Part shown: positions 35,480 through 45,754 of the stretch, piece after piece | Layout: the number at the start of each line of letters is the position of its first letter | Position numbering within the stretch: the first letter of the stretch is position 1 | NCBI GenBank assembly: GCA_002340255.1 | Contig: DDLS01000154.1 | Span: 1-58,149, forward strand | Reading direction: 5' to 3' | DNA length: 58,149 nucleotides | From: Cyanobacteria bacterium UBA2566 | GTDB taxonomy: Bacteria; Cyanobacteriota; Cyanobacteriia; Cyanobacteriales; Desertifilaceae | Notes under the pieces: model-generated | Seen by the model: only the letters and a program-made list of their open reading frames with translations | What the model was told of the DNA's origin: nothing | Database searches by the model: none | Program-made: the position numbers and the translations under genes

Positions 35480-38400
35480 CGTTTTCAAGTCCTAATTCTG
35501 CCCATTCTTGATTAATCAAATCTTCCATTTCCTGTTCAGAAAGCTGCCCGACATCAACCGTTAATTCTTCCATCTCTTGTTCAAGCAATTGATTCGATCC
35601 CGATTGACTCATTTCTTCTGCATCCTCTCTATCCCAACCCATAACTTTTCGCCCGATATACTCCGCTAAACTCAAGATATTAGGAAATTCAAAAACTAAT
35701 GTCGTCGGTAAAGCACAGTGGAAATCGGCTTCCAGACGAGTCTTGAATTCCACCGATGTTAAAGAATCCATCCCCATTTCAAAAAAGCCTTGTTCAGCCC
35801 TAGGCATTTGAATTTCTTTGAGTCCTAAAACCCTCATCGTCTGCTGTTGAATATGACCAATAACTAAATCCATCCGTTCGCTCTCTGAAGCCTGATTCAC
35901 CTGTTCCAGAATTTGACCGGTCTGCTCTTGACCTTCATGACTTAAAGATTGAAGCTCTATCTCCTCTAGCAGTAATCTCTGTCTCCCCATCTCATAAAGC
36001 GGTTTAAAGATGCTCCAGTCAATATCAGCCACCATCGCTTGGCCCTGCTTCCTCTGCAACATCCGGGTTAACGTTAATTTCGCTGTATCAGTAGACAACG
36101 CACACACCCCTCGTTTTTTAAATTCGGTCAACTCTGTTTCACCCCTTAAATTGCCTACGGATAAAACCCCCCAATTCAGGGTTAAACCCGATAATCCTTG
36201 GATTTGTCTGTAGCGGACGACACTATCGGCAAAATAATCCGATGCGCCTTGCTGTATCTGACCCGATAAACCCACCACAGAAGCCAAAGAAGAACAATTC
36301 ACGAAGCAATCTAACTCGCGATTCTGAGTGATTCGGTGTAAATTCCATAGCCCTAACATACCACGATGGACTTCCATTTTTAACTCAGAAAAGAGTTTTT
36401 CTGTTATTCTGGTGATATTGCTTAACTTAAAAGTATAAATAATTCCTTTTAAGGGAAGCCTATCCCTATCCAGTTCAGCAAAAACCCTTTGTACTTCCTC
36501 CCAACCCGTCAAGTCAGCTTGAATCAACCTAATTAGCGCACCCTGGTTTTGTAACTGATTAATTTGAGCATTTTGATCCGGTGACGGTTGCTCAGGACTG
36601 ATTAAGACCAAATCTCGAAAACCTTGAGCTACCATCCACTCCGTTATGGGTAAACTCAAACCGCCTAATTCTCCAGCAACGATATAAGTAGCATTCCTGT
36701 CCAGAGTTTGAGATCTAGAGAATTGGCGATCGGGTTTAACCAATCGCTGAACATAACGAGATTGTCCTCGAAATGCAATTCGGTCTTCTCCTTCTGGAGT
36801 GTCAATTTCTGTGCATAAAATTCGACTGGATTCATCCCAAGAAACCTGGGGATCTAAATCAATGAGTCCGCCCCATAACTCTGGATATTCCAGAGAAATC
36901 GTCAACCCCATTCCCCAGAGGAAAGATTGAGCTAATCCGGATAAAGATGAATCAGCAACAACCAGTTGTGAATCTTGTGTTGCGATCCATAAGCGGCAAG
37001 ACGAGAGCCGGTTCAGTCGAGAGAGGCTTTGGACTAAATATAAAAGGCTTTGAGAGTGCCAGCTTAGATTTTCTTGAATCGCTTCTGGACTCATTTGCTC
37101 TAAACCAGGACTATCTAATCCCCAGAGATAAACGACATGGGTTTGAGTGGATGACGATAAAGAGAAGGAGGTCAATAGATCGTCAAATTCTTGAGGATTT
37201 TGGGGATTGATTCCCTCTCCTGGAACAACCAATCGATAGTTTTCTTGCCTGGAATCCAGGGTTTTAGCCAAAGCTTGACCTAAGCATTGTCGATCGGCAA
37301 AAATTAACCAGTTTTTCTCCAGGGATTGAGGAGAGGATTCGCCCGTTTTATCCGCCTGTGCAACGACTACTGCTTGCTGAGATAAAACCAAGGGCATCGG
37401 GTCAAATTCAGGAACAGTAATGGCTTGACTAAATCCCGTCTCTTGTAGCAGCTTTTTCCATTGTTCGCGACTCAATAACGGATAGTCAGGTCGCAGTTCT
37501 GTATCTTCAAATCTCCACCATCCTTCTAAGAGTCCAAAAATCAAATCCACCCATCTAATCTGAATATTGGCTTCTAATAAGATTAACAGTCCGCCAGGTG
37601 CTAAGAGTTGCCGCACATGGGATAAGGTTTCCTGTAAACTACGGGTAGCATGAAGGACATTAGCGGCAATAATAATATCGTAGTGATGGGACTCAACGCC
37701 TTGAGTATTGGGATTAACTTCGATGTCGAGAGTTTGATAAGTAACAAACTTGTAATCTTGGAATTTTTGTTGGGCTTTAGTGGTGAATAAACTGCCCACA
37801 TCTGTGAAAAGATATTGGGTTTGTTCCGGCGCAAAATGGGGGAGGACTGAGCGGGTTGTGCCTCCGGTTCCGGCTCCAATTTCGAGAATTTTTATGCCTT
37901 GGCGATCGGGAATAGTTTTCAAGCTATTAACCACTACATTTTCGATCAACTCATTCATCACTTTGGCTGCTGGAGAGCCTTGATACATTTCAATGGCATC
38001 GGTAAAATCTCCTTGCGGAAAAACCAACTGCACCGGATCTATGGTGCCTCGTAAAACTTGGCTCAGTTGACTCGCGCAACGCCCAAGCAAGGTTAATTCA
38101 GCTTTAGCGGTGGAATATTGATTGAGAAGGTTTTGATGCTGCCTCTTCGGATTTACTTCTGGCAAGGGTTGGAGGACTTGCCAGTGGTGATTTTCCTGGT
38201 TTAAAATTCCCTCTTCTGCCAGGATTTGTAGCATTCGATTGAATAACCGAGAGGCACTGGGAAGGATACCGAATCGATCGATGAGAGTTGCTGTTTCTAA
38301 TTGCTCTCCTACGGGGTAAGACCAACCGATTTCCTGTAAGCATTGAATGATATAGTCTACACTGAGGGATTCTAAATGGGCGGAAATTTCGGTATAGTTC

Positions 38401-41400
38401 TGTAGGTCATTCTCGGCTAAAAGGCGTTGAGACGTTGTATTGAGGGTTGAATATAAGTCTTGAGGAGAGGGCAAAAACTTAGCGGCTCGATCGCCAGAGA
38501 AATTGGCTTTTGGTTTCCAATGCAGTTCGTAGAGCCAAGGGGCAAGCGGATCGGGTTCAATTGGAGGATCTTGTGGATTGTTTTGATACTGTTTGAGGAG
38601 GTCTAGGAGTTTCGGCAGTAAGGCAATTTCGCTGGGGGATAGGTCACCGAACTGTTGCAAGTTTTGAGCTAAGATTTCAGGGGTTTCGGGCAGGGGAGGA
38701 TTGGGGTTAACGGAACTCTGATTTTGAGTCAGAACTGAGTGAGGCGTTTTAAGCCAATATCGTTCTCTTTGGAATGGGTAGGTTGGTAAGGTGAGGGGTT
38801 TACGGTTCGGGAGGTAAGGGCGATCGAATCCTAACCAATCACCGTTGACTCCTCGGACATATAACTGAGCTAAACTTGATAAGAGTTGTTGCCATTCTTG
38901 ACCTTGAGAGGATAAGGATAGGAAATAATTATCTGGCTTTTGAGGAGTCGAGTGTTGCTCTGTTGTCGATAAACTTGGGGTTTGCCCGAGTTCTAGGAAG
39001 AGATACTCTGCTTGTGCTTGTAAGGTTTGGATTTTTTCTGCCCATGGATAAGGGAGTTGGCGGGGGGTTATCCAGTAATCTGGTGTGGAGATAGGGGGGT
39101 GGGAGTCTGCGATCGCGAGAAGGGGAATACGAGGGGGAGAGTAGACGATCGCCTGAGCTATTGAGGTTAAGTGGGTTGAGTCTGCTGTGATTAAACGTAA
39201 TGCGTCTTCTAGACTGAAGACTCCAGCGACGCAAGCGGCGACGTATTCTCCCACATCATGACCGAAGAGTAGATCGGGTTCAATGCCCCAAGACATCCAT
39301 AACTGACAGAGGGCATATTCTAGGGCAAATAGAGCCGATCGCCGGATCGGTTGTTCAGGTTGGCTTTCTTGGGAGTGAGAATAGAGGAATTGTACGATCG
39401 AGCTGGGGAACTGAGAACTCAGGAGGCGATCGCATTCATCGATCGCTGCTTTGAAGATGGGGGACTGTTTATACAAGTTCTCTCCCCAGTTGCCAGAGTC
39501 TAAAGGTTCCCCAGGAAACAGAAAAGCGACTTTAGGGGAGGACATTAGACTGGGAAGATCTCCGCTCCAAAGCTCGGGGGTTTGTTGTCCGGTTTGCCAG
39601 CGATACAGTTTTTCTTGTAGGTCTTGTAGACTGAAGGCGATCGGAGCAAGTCGATGTTCGAGGTGAGCGCGACCGGTGTTCAGACTGTAAGCTAGGTCTG
39701 CAAGCTTCACGTGGGGATGGGATTCGAGATGACGCTGCACTCGAGTGACTAATTCCTGAAGTGCCGTTTCGGTTTTTGCCGATAGGGTGACGAGATGATA
39801 GGGACGGTCTGAGGGATTTACGGAGGGGTCTTGGGGATCTGGGGCAGGTGCTTCTTCCAGAATGACATGGGCATTGACTCCGGTAAATCCAAATGAACTC
39901 ACGCCAGCATAGCGCTTTCCGGGAACAGTCCAAGGGGTGAGTTGGGTGGGGACGGCGATCGCCGAATTGTCCCAATCGATTTTGGGGTTGGGCTGATTAA
40001 AATTCAAATGGGGAGGAAGGGTCTGATGTTGCATCGCTAACACCACCTTCACGACTCCCGATATTCCGGCGGCGGCTTCTAAGTGGCCGATATTGGTTTT
40101 CACTGAGCCAACCCATAAGGGACAGTCTTGGGAACGTCCTTCACCTAACACCGCCGCCGCAGCATTGAGTTCGATCGGATCGCCTAAGGAGGTTCCGGTT
40201 CCGTGAGCTTCTAAGTAACCGATCTCTTGGGGGTCAATCTCCGCTTGGCGTAATGCTTGGCGAATTAAGCGCTGTTGAGCTTGACCGTTGGGAACGGTGA
40301 ACCCGCTGCTGGGCCCGTCTTGATTGACTGCACTGCCTCGGATGATTGCCAGCACTGGGTTACCGTCTTTTTGGGCATCTGACCATCGCTTCAAGATCGC
40401 GATCGCGCAGCCTTCCCCGCGACTGTAGCCATCTGCTGTTGCATCGAAGGTTTTGCACAGACCATCAGCCGAGAGCATATTAGCTTGGGAAGCGAGCAGA
40501 TAGGAGGTGGGGGTCAGATGGAGCTTCACGCCTCCGGCGATCGCCATCTCACATTCTCCCAAGCGCAAACTATTGCACGCTTGGTGAAGGGCGACCAAGG
40601 AAGAAGAGCAAGCGGTATCAATGGCTATGGCAGGCCCCGTTAATCCCAGGGTATAAGACAGACGACCAGCCATGCCCGAAAAGGTATTGCCTACCCCAGC
40701 ATGGAGAGCGATCGGACTATCTGGTTCTTGGGCTAAATGTTGATGGACTAATTCGGCATAATCTTGTCCATCATTACCAATAAATACACCAACAGGCTGT
40801 TGAGCTAACCGTTGAGGCACGGCACAGGCCCGTTCGAGAGCCTCCCAAGTGACTTCTAGAAGCAAGCGCTGTTGGGGATCGAGGGCAGTGGCTTCCCTGG
40901 GAGCAATGCCGAAAAACGTGGGATCGAAGCGATCGACTTCTGAGAGAAAGTTGCCGTAGGGAGTGGCGATCTGATCGCCTACGGACTCAAAATCCCAACG
41001 ATCTGGCGGAATTTCTTGGCGCGTATTCGTTCCTGTGGCCAGCACTTGCCAGAATCGATCGAGGTCTGTCGCGCCTCCAGGAAATCGACAACCGATGCCA
41101 ATAATGGCGATCGGTTCTTTGAGGGAGGAGGATGGAGGAGCCGACTGAGCGGGGGTTGGGGCTGGATCGACGGTTAATTGTTCTGTCGCCAGATAGTGAC
41201 TCAGTTGCTCGATGTTGGGAAAATCAAAGGTGAGCGTGGAGGGTAATCGAACGCCCAACAGACGAGTCAGATTTGTCCCTAAGTCAACAGCCATTAGGGA
41301 ATCCATCCCTAATTCAAAAAAGCCTTGTTCTCGGTTCGGCAGTTGGTTGGAAGATAATCCTAAGACTTTGGCTACTTCCTGTTGAACGCAGGTGAGCAAT

Positions 41401-44400
41401 AACTCTTTTTGTTGATGTTTGGGTGCCGCTTGAATCTGTTGTAGGATTTCTGACGTTTGTTCTGGGCTTGAAGATTGAGGCAAATCAACAGGGATCTCAT
41501 CTAATAGCCGTCGTTGCCGTCCCGTTTGATACAGTGGGGCTAATATCGTCCAGTCTACATTAGCGATGGTAGTCTGGGCACGTCCACTGTGCCAAATCTG
41601 TTCTAAAGCGGCGATCGCCTGTTGGGGAGATAAGGGATTGACTCCTCGTTTGCTTAACTCCTGTAACTCTTTTTCTCCAGCCATTCCGCCTCCTGACCAA
41701 GGTCCCCAGTTCACGGATAAACCGGGTAATCCTTGAGCTTGACGGTAGTGAACTAAACCATTTAAAAATGCATTGGCCGCACTATAGTGAGCTTGACCGA
41801 TTGAACCCCATACCGCTGCAATGGAAGAGAAGGTAACAAAACAGTCTAGGTCTAGGTCTTGACTCAATTGGTGCAAATTCCAGCCCCCGAGTACTTTAGC
41901 TGCCATCATCTCTTGCAATTGACCCAGGGATATCTCTTCTATGGGTTCAATGGCGACAACTCCAGCGGCATGAATGATACCTTTGAGGGGGCGATCGCGA
42001 CTCTGATGTTGTCGGATAAGCGAGAGTTGTTGGCGATCGCGCACATCTGCCAAAACAACCTGTATTTCAACTCCCTCCTCTTCTAATTCCCGAATTTTAG
42101 CCCGTTTCTGGCCGGAAGGTTCGCGACGGCTGACCAACAGGAGATGTTTTGCCCCTTGATTGACCATCCATTGCGCCGTATGCCATCCTAACGCTCCCGT
42201 TCCTCCTGTAATTAAATAAAGTCCATCTGGATCTAGAACCACCGGTTTTGGCTCAGACACCGGTAATTGAAGTAAACGAGAACAATAGATCTGTTCTCCT
42301 CGCACAGCCAAACGATCTTCTTTCTCCAGATTATCAATTAAACGCCATAATTTCTGCGCTTCACCCTCTTGTTTTTCCCCATCTAAATCCACTAATCCTC
42401 CCCACAATTGAGGATGTTCTAACGACAGCACTGTACCCCATCCCCACAAAGGCGATGTCGCCACATTCACCCTTTCCGGAGTTAGTGAAACAGATTGCGC
42501 TCCACGAGTAACCATCCATAATTTTCCTAAACTCGTGCCTTTCAGCAAGGCTTGCACTAAATGTAAAACTCCACCACAGCCAAAATCCTGAGCGACTTTT
42601 AAACGCTCTAAGTTCAACTGCTCGGTTGGCGGAGTATCCAAGCTCCACAAGTAAAGGAGGGTTTCAAAATGCTCTCGCCCAGCTAAGTGTAGAGTTTCTA
42701 ATAAGTCTTCAAAATCTTGCGGATGTTCCGGATTAACTCTATATTCATTTTCTGCGATTTGTTCATAACCACTTCCCTTATAAACCCAACTAACCTTCTT
42801 ATTTTTTTCTCGCAGCAGAGTTCCTAATGAATCGCTCAAGCTTTGACAATCGTCAACAAAAATCAACCAATTCCCTGGAGGACATTCGACCGGTTTTTCA
42901 ACACGATCAACCGGTTGCCATTGCAGATGATAAAAATATTTTTCCAAATCCAGACCCCGATCTTTCTGGATCGTTTTATCCTGCCGATCGGATTCAATCC
43001 AATAGGTTTTTCCTTGGAAAGGATAGGTCGGCAAATCAACTTTTTTTCGCTTATAGTCTTGCCAAAAATGCGACCAATCGATATCCACTCCTTGACTATA
43101 GAGTTGCCCCAGACTCGATAAAATCTGTATAGAGTCTTCTATCCCAGGACGCAAAGAGGGCAGCCAAATTCCTTTATTTTCCGGTAAACATTGACTCCCC
43201 ATTCCCAGTAAGATCGGTTGCGGGCCAATTTCCACAAATACTCCATAACCCGTCTTACCTAACGTCTCCATACTTTGGGCAAAACGTACCGACTCTTGAA
43301 TATGATTCACCCAATAAGTCGCAGTGGCGATATCCCGATCGACTTTTGTCCCGGTTACATTAGAAATAATGGGAATACTGGGTTGACGATAGTTGACTTG
43401 ACGAGCAATGCTATCAAATTCTTCTAAAATGGGTTCCATTAACGGAGAATGGAAAGCATGGGAGACCTGTAAAAATTTGGTTTTAATAGTTTCTTTCTCT
43501 AAGGCTTGGGCAATTTTTTCGAGACTAAGCAATTCTCCTGAAATCACCACATTACTCTGTCCATTAATAGCCGCAATACTGACTTGATTTCCATAGGCTC
43601 TAATCCAATCTCTCACCCGATATTCTGCGGCTCTGACTGCCAGCATTCCTCCTCCTTCTGGCAACTTCTGCATCAACCGTCCCCGTGCGGCAATCAGTTT
43701 GAGTCCTTCTGCTAAATTAAAGACTCCTGCCACACAAGCCGCCACATATTCACCGACACTATGACCCATTACACTATCGGGTTCAACTCCCCAAGATTTC
43801 CACAGTTGAACCAAAGCATATTCTAAGGAAAATAAGACGGGTTGCGTATACTGAGTTTGATGAAGGAGATCTGAAACGTTAGGGTCTACTTCATCAGGAT
43901 AAAGCACATCAATCAGGGAATAATCTAGCTCAGTCTTCAGGATGCGATCGCACTCTTGTATCGCTTTCTGAAATACTGGCTCAGTTTCGTACAACTGCCT
44001 TCCCATATTCAGGTACTGGGAGCCTTGTCCAGTAAACAAAAAAGCTAGTTTAGGTGCTTCTCCACTTCTGAGCAATTTCCCGACCTTGCTCTCTTCTTTC
44101 TCCTGTTCAGCATCCTGGAGCTTTTGTATCAGCTCTTGCTTGCTAGAAGCTAGGATTGCTAACCGATATTTGAAATGGGCACGTCCTGTATTAGCACTAT
44201 AACAAATATCATTCAGTTCTAAATCAGGATAATCTTGGATATGGTTTCTATATCGATTCACTAAGTCAGATAATGCGGGTTTTGTTTTCGCAGAAAGAGT
44301 CAGTAAATGATACGATCGCTCCGACTCTTGCCGGGGAGACTTCACCTTGATATGGGAGGCTTCTTCCACAATTACATGGGCATTACTACCACTAAAACCA

Positions 44401-45743
44401 AAGGAGCTAACTCCAGCAATTCTGGATTGATTTTCAGTCGTCCATGGCATGACTTGAGTCGGCACTTGTACCGGTGTTTCTGACCACTCAATATAAGGAT
44501 TTGGGTTTTGAAAATGTAAGTGAGGAGCAATTGTTTTATGTTGAAGCTGCAAAACAACTTTAATTAAACCCGCAATTCCTGAAGCCGCTTCTGCATGACC
44601 AATATTTGTTTTTACCGAGCCAATGAAGACCGGATTTTGGGGGGAGTGACTGTCTTTAAAAATCGCTCTTAAAGCCCCAACTTCAATGGGGTCCCCTAAA
44701 GCCGTTCCTGTACCATGAGCTTCAATATAGCTGACTTCTTTTGGGTCTAGTTGGCTATTCTTGAGAGCTTGAGCAATTACCGCTTGCTGTGAGATGCCGT
44801 TGGGAACGGTTAATCCACTGGTCTGACCATCTTGATTGATGGCTGTTCCTCGAATAATTGCTAATACCCGATCGCCGTCAGCTTGGGCATCAGATAAACG
44901 TTTGAGGACAACTATTCCACAGCCTTCACTGCGCACAAATCCATCGGCTTTAGCATCAAATGTTTTGCATCTGCCATCAGCCGATAACATTCTGGCTCTA
45001 GAATGGTTGATATGAATTAAGGGTGAAATCAGGAAATTTACACCTCCGGCTAGAGCGACATGGCTTTCTCTATTTCTTAAGCTGGCACAAGCTAAATGTA
45101 GGCTAACGAGTGAGGATGAACAGGCGGTATCTACAGCAAAGTTTGGCCCGACTAATCCTAAACTATAGGAAAGTCTTCCTGATGCGGTACTATTGGCATT
45201 CCCGCTAATCATATAGGCATCAATTTCTTTGAGATCCCGACTAGCTAACTTTTGCAGATAGTCATGGGTACTAATGCCAATGAAAACCCCTGTTTTGGTT
45301 CCCATTAAATGTTGGGGATTAATGGTGGCATGTTCTAAGGCTTCCCACGTGACTTCTAAAAGCAATCGTTGCTGAGGATCGAGAGAGGTTGCTTCTTTCG
45401 CTGAAAGGTTGAAAAATTCTGCGTCAAATTCTTTTAATGGGTTGACAAAACCCCCAGATTGTGTGTAGATTGTGCCGGGAGTTTCTGGGTTAGGGTCATA
45501 GTAGTCTTCGAGATTCCAGCGATTTTGAGGAATTTCTGTAATCGCATCGGTTCCTTCAGATAAAAGGTTCCAGAAGGATTCTGGGCTATTGACTCCTCCT
45601 GGAAATCGACAGCCTAGACCGACGATCGCAATTGGCTCTTGATGAGAGTTTTCTAGTTTCTTGAGTTTAGATTCTAATTTTTCTATGGCTAAGAGCGATC
45701 GCTGTAAAGGAGTTAATTGTCGTAGCTTGTTGGCTTTGTCCAT
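35472..45743 (-). CDS. PKS modules 2 and 3: KS-AT-KR-ACP-KS-AT(dead)-cMT-KR(dead)-ACP
   Basis: The protein is 3423 aa, preceded by a G-run ribosome binding site. Module 2: KS Cys208, His343, His383; AT Ser662 and HAFH 762-765; KR with GGTGALG and Tyr1320, Trp in AAVWGS (A-type); ACP Ser1482. Module 3: KS intact (Cys1712, His1847, His1887). Its AT (2070-2330) has Asp2163 in place of the catalytic Ser (GHDVGEY), GEPLD instead of the GQGSQ loop, and lacks some 90 residues including HAFH. The cMT (EIGAGTGG 2621-2628) looks intact. The KR (2805-3215) has GELGGLS and lacks the catalytic Tyr and Lys. ACP Ser3327 is intact. Module 2 should give a hydroxyl. Module 3 should leave a ketone, and must be fed with malonyl by another AT or be skipped. 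Confidence 0.95.
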   Translation of the reverse strand: MDKANKLRQLTPLQRSLLAIEKLESKLKKLENSHQEPIAIVGLGCRFPGGVNSPESFWNLLSEGTDAITEIPQNRWNLEDYYDPNPETPGTIYTQSGGFVNPLKEFDAEFFNLSAKEATSLDPQQRLLLEVTWEALEHATINPQHLMGTKTGVFIGISTHDYLQKLASRDLKEIDAYMISGNANSTASGRLSYSLGLVGPNFAVDTACSSSLVSLHLACASLRNRESHVALAGGVNFLISPLIHINHSRARMLSADGRCKTFDAKADGFVRSEGCGIVVLKRLSDAQADGDRVLAIIRGTAINQDGQTSGLTVPNGISQQAVIAQALKNSQLDPKEVSYIEAHGTGTALGDPIEVGALRAIFKDSHSPQNPVFIGSVKTNIGHAEAASGIAGLIKVVLQLQHKTIAPHLHFQNPNPYIEWSETPVQVPTQVMPWTTENQSRIAGVSSFGFSGSNAHVIVEEASHIKVKSPRQESERSYHLLTLSAKTKPALSDLVNRYRNHIQDYPDLELNDICYSANTGRAHFKYRLAILASSKQELIQKLQDAEQEKEESKVGKLLRSGEAPKLAFLFTGQGSQYLNMGRQLYETEPVFQKAIQECDRILKTELDYSLIDVLYPDEVDPNVSDLLHQTQYTQPVLFSLEYALVQLWKSWGVEPDSVMGHSVGEYVAACVAGVFNLAEGLKLIAARGRLMQKLPEGGGMLAVRAAEYRVRDWIRAYGNQVSIAAINGQSNVVISGELLSLEKIAQALEKETIKTKFLQVSHAFHSPLMEPILEEFDSIARQVNYRQPSIPIISNVTGTKVDRDIATATYWVNHIQESVRFAQSMETLGKTGYGVFVEIGPQPILLGMGSQCLPENKGIWLPSLRPGIEDSIQILSSLGQLYSQGVDIDWSHFWQDYKRKKVDLPTYPFQGKTYWIESDRQDKTIQKDRGLDLEKYFYHLQWQPVDRVEKPVECPPGNWLIFVDDCQSLSDSLGTLLREKNKKVSWVYKGSGYEQIAENEYRVNPEHPQDFEDLLETLHLAGREHFETLLYLWSLDTPPTEQLNLERLKVAQDFGCGGVLHLVQALLKGTSLGKLWMVTRGAQSVSLTPERVNVATSPLWGWGTVLSLEHPQLWGGLVDLDGEKQEGEAQKLWRLIDNLEKEDRLAVRGEQIYCSRLLQLPVSEPKPVVLDPDGLYLITGGTGALGWHTAQWMVNQGAKHLLLVSRREPSGQKRAKIRELEEEGVEIQVVLADVRDRQQLSLIRQHQSRDRPLKGIIHAAGVVAIEPIEEISLGQLQEMMAAKVLGGWNLHQLSQDLDLDCFVTFSSIAAVWGSIGQAHYSAANAFLNGLVHYRQAQGLPGLSVNWGPWSGGGMAGEKELQELSKRGVNPLSPQQAIAALEQIWHSGRAQTTIANVDWTILAPLYQTGRQRRLLDEIPVDLPQSSSPEQTSEILQQIQAAPKHQQKELLLTCVQQEVAKVLGLSSNQLPNREQGFFELGMDSLMAVDLGTNLTRLLGVRLPSTLTFDFPNIEQLSHYLATEQLTVDPAPTPAQSAPPSSSLKEPIAIIGIGCRFPGGATDLDRFWQVLATGTNTRQEIPPDRWDFESVGDQIATPYGNFLSEVDRFDPTFFGIAPREATALDPQQRLLLEVTWEALERACAVPQRLAQQPVGVFIGNDGQDYAELVHQHLAQEPDSPIALHAGVGNTFSGMAGRLSYTLGLTGPAIAIDTACSSSLVALHQACNSLRLGECEMAIAGGVKLHLTPTSYLLASQANMLSADGLCKTFDATADGYSRGEGCAIAILKRWSDAQKDGNPVLAIIRGSAVNQDGPSSGFTVPNGQAQQRLIRQALRQAEIDPQEIGYLEAHGTGTSLGDPIELNAAAAVLGEGRSQDCPLWVGSVKTNIGHLEAAAGISGVVKVVLAMQHQTLPPHLNFNQPNPKIDWDNSAIAVPTQLTPWTVPGKRYAGVSSFGFTGVNAHVILEEAPAPDPQDPSVNPSDRPYHLVTLSAKTETALQELVTRVQRHLESHPHVKLADLAYSLNTGRAHLEHRLAPIAFSLQDLQEKLYRWQTGQQTPELWSGDLPSLMSSPKVAFLFPGEPLDSGNWGENLYKQSPIFKAAIDECDRLLSSQFPSSIVQFLYSHSQESQPEQPIRRSALFALEYALCQLWMSWGIEPDLLFGHDVGEYVAACVAGVFSLEDALRLITADSTHLTSIAQAIVYSPPRIPLLAIADSHPPISTPDYWITPRQLPYPWAEKIQTLQAQAEYLFLELGQTPSLSTTEQHSTPQKPDNYFLSLSSQGQEWQQLLSSLAQLYVRGVNGDWLGFDRPYLPNRKPLTLPTYPFQRERYWLKTPHSVLTQNQSSVNPNPPLPETPEILAQNLQQFGDLSPSEIALLPKLLDLLKQYQNNPQDPPIEPDPLAPWLYELHWKPKANFSGDRAAKFLPSPQDLYSTLNTTSQRLLAENDLQNYTEISAHLESLSVDYIIQCLQEIGWSYPVGEQLETATLIDRFGILPSASRLFNRMLQILAEEGILNQENHHWQVLQPLPEVNPKRQHQNLLNQYSTAKAELTLLGRCASQLSQVLRGTIDPVQLVFPQGDFTDAIEMYQGSPAAKVMNELIENVVVNSLKTIPDRQGIKILEIGAGTGGTTRSVLPHFAPEQTQYLFTDVGSLFTTKAQQKFQDYKFVTYQTLDIEVNPNTQGVESHHYDIIIAANVLHATRSLQETLSHVRQLLAPGGLLILLEANIQIRWVDLIFGLLEGWWRFEDTELRPDYPLLSREQWKKLLQETGFSQAITVPEFDPMPLVLSQQAVVVAQADKTGESSPQSLEKNWLIFADRQCLGQALAKTLDSRQENYRLVVPGEGINPQNPQEFDDLLTSFSLSSSTQTHVVYLWGLDSPGLEQMSPEAIQENLSWHSQSLLYLVQSLSRLNRLSSCRLWIATQDSQLVVADSSLSGLAQSFLWGMGLTISLEYPELWGGLIDLDPQVSWDESSRILCTEIDTPEGEDRIAFRGQSRYVQRLVKPDRQFSRSQTLDRNATYIVAGELGGLSLPITEWMVAQGFRDLVLISPEQPSPDQNAQINQLQNQGALIRLIQADLTGWEEVQRVFAELDRDRLPLKGIIYTFKLSNITRITEKLFSELKMEVHRGMLGLWNLHRITQNRELDCFVNCSSLASVVGLSGQIQQGASDYFADSVVRYRQIQGLSGLTLNWGVLSVGNLRGETELTEFKKRGVCALSTDTAKLTLTRMLQRKQGQAMVADIDWSIFKPLYEMGRQRLLLEEIELQSLSHEGQEQTGQILEQVNQASESERMDLVIGHIQQQTMRVLGLKEIQMPRAEQGFFEMGMDSLTSVEFKTRLEADFHCALPTTLVFEFPNILSLAEYIGRKVMGWDREDAEEMSQSGSNQLLEQEMEELTVDVGQLSEQEMEDLINQEWAELGLENDE

Positions 45744-45754
45744 GATGTACCCCC

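Noticed and set aside
35472..35488. Possible frameshift or pseudogene at the junction of the 3423-aa PKS and the KS-AT protein
   Set aside because: The overlap is a normal stop/start overlap: the upstream protein ends with a complete docking tail and the downstream one begins with a complete docking helix.
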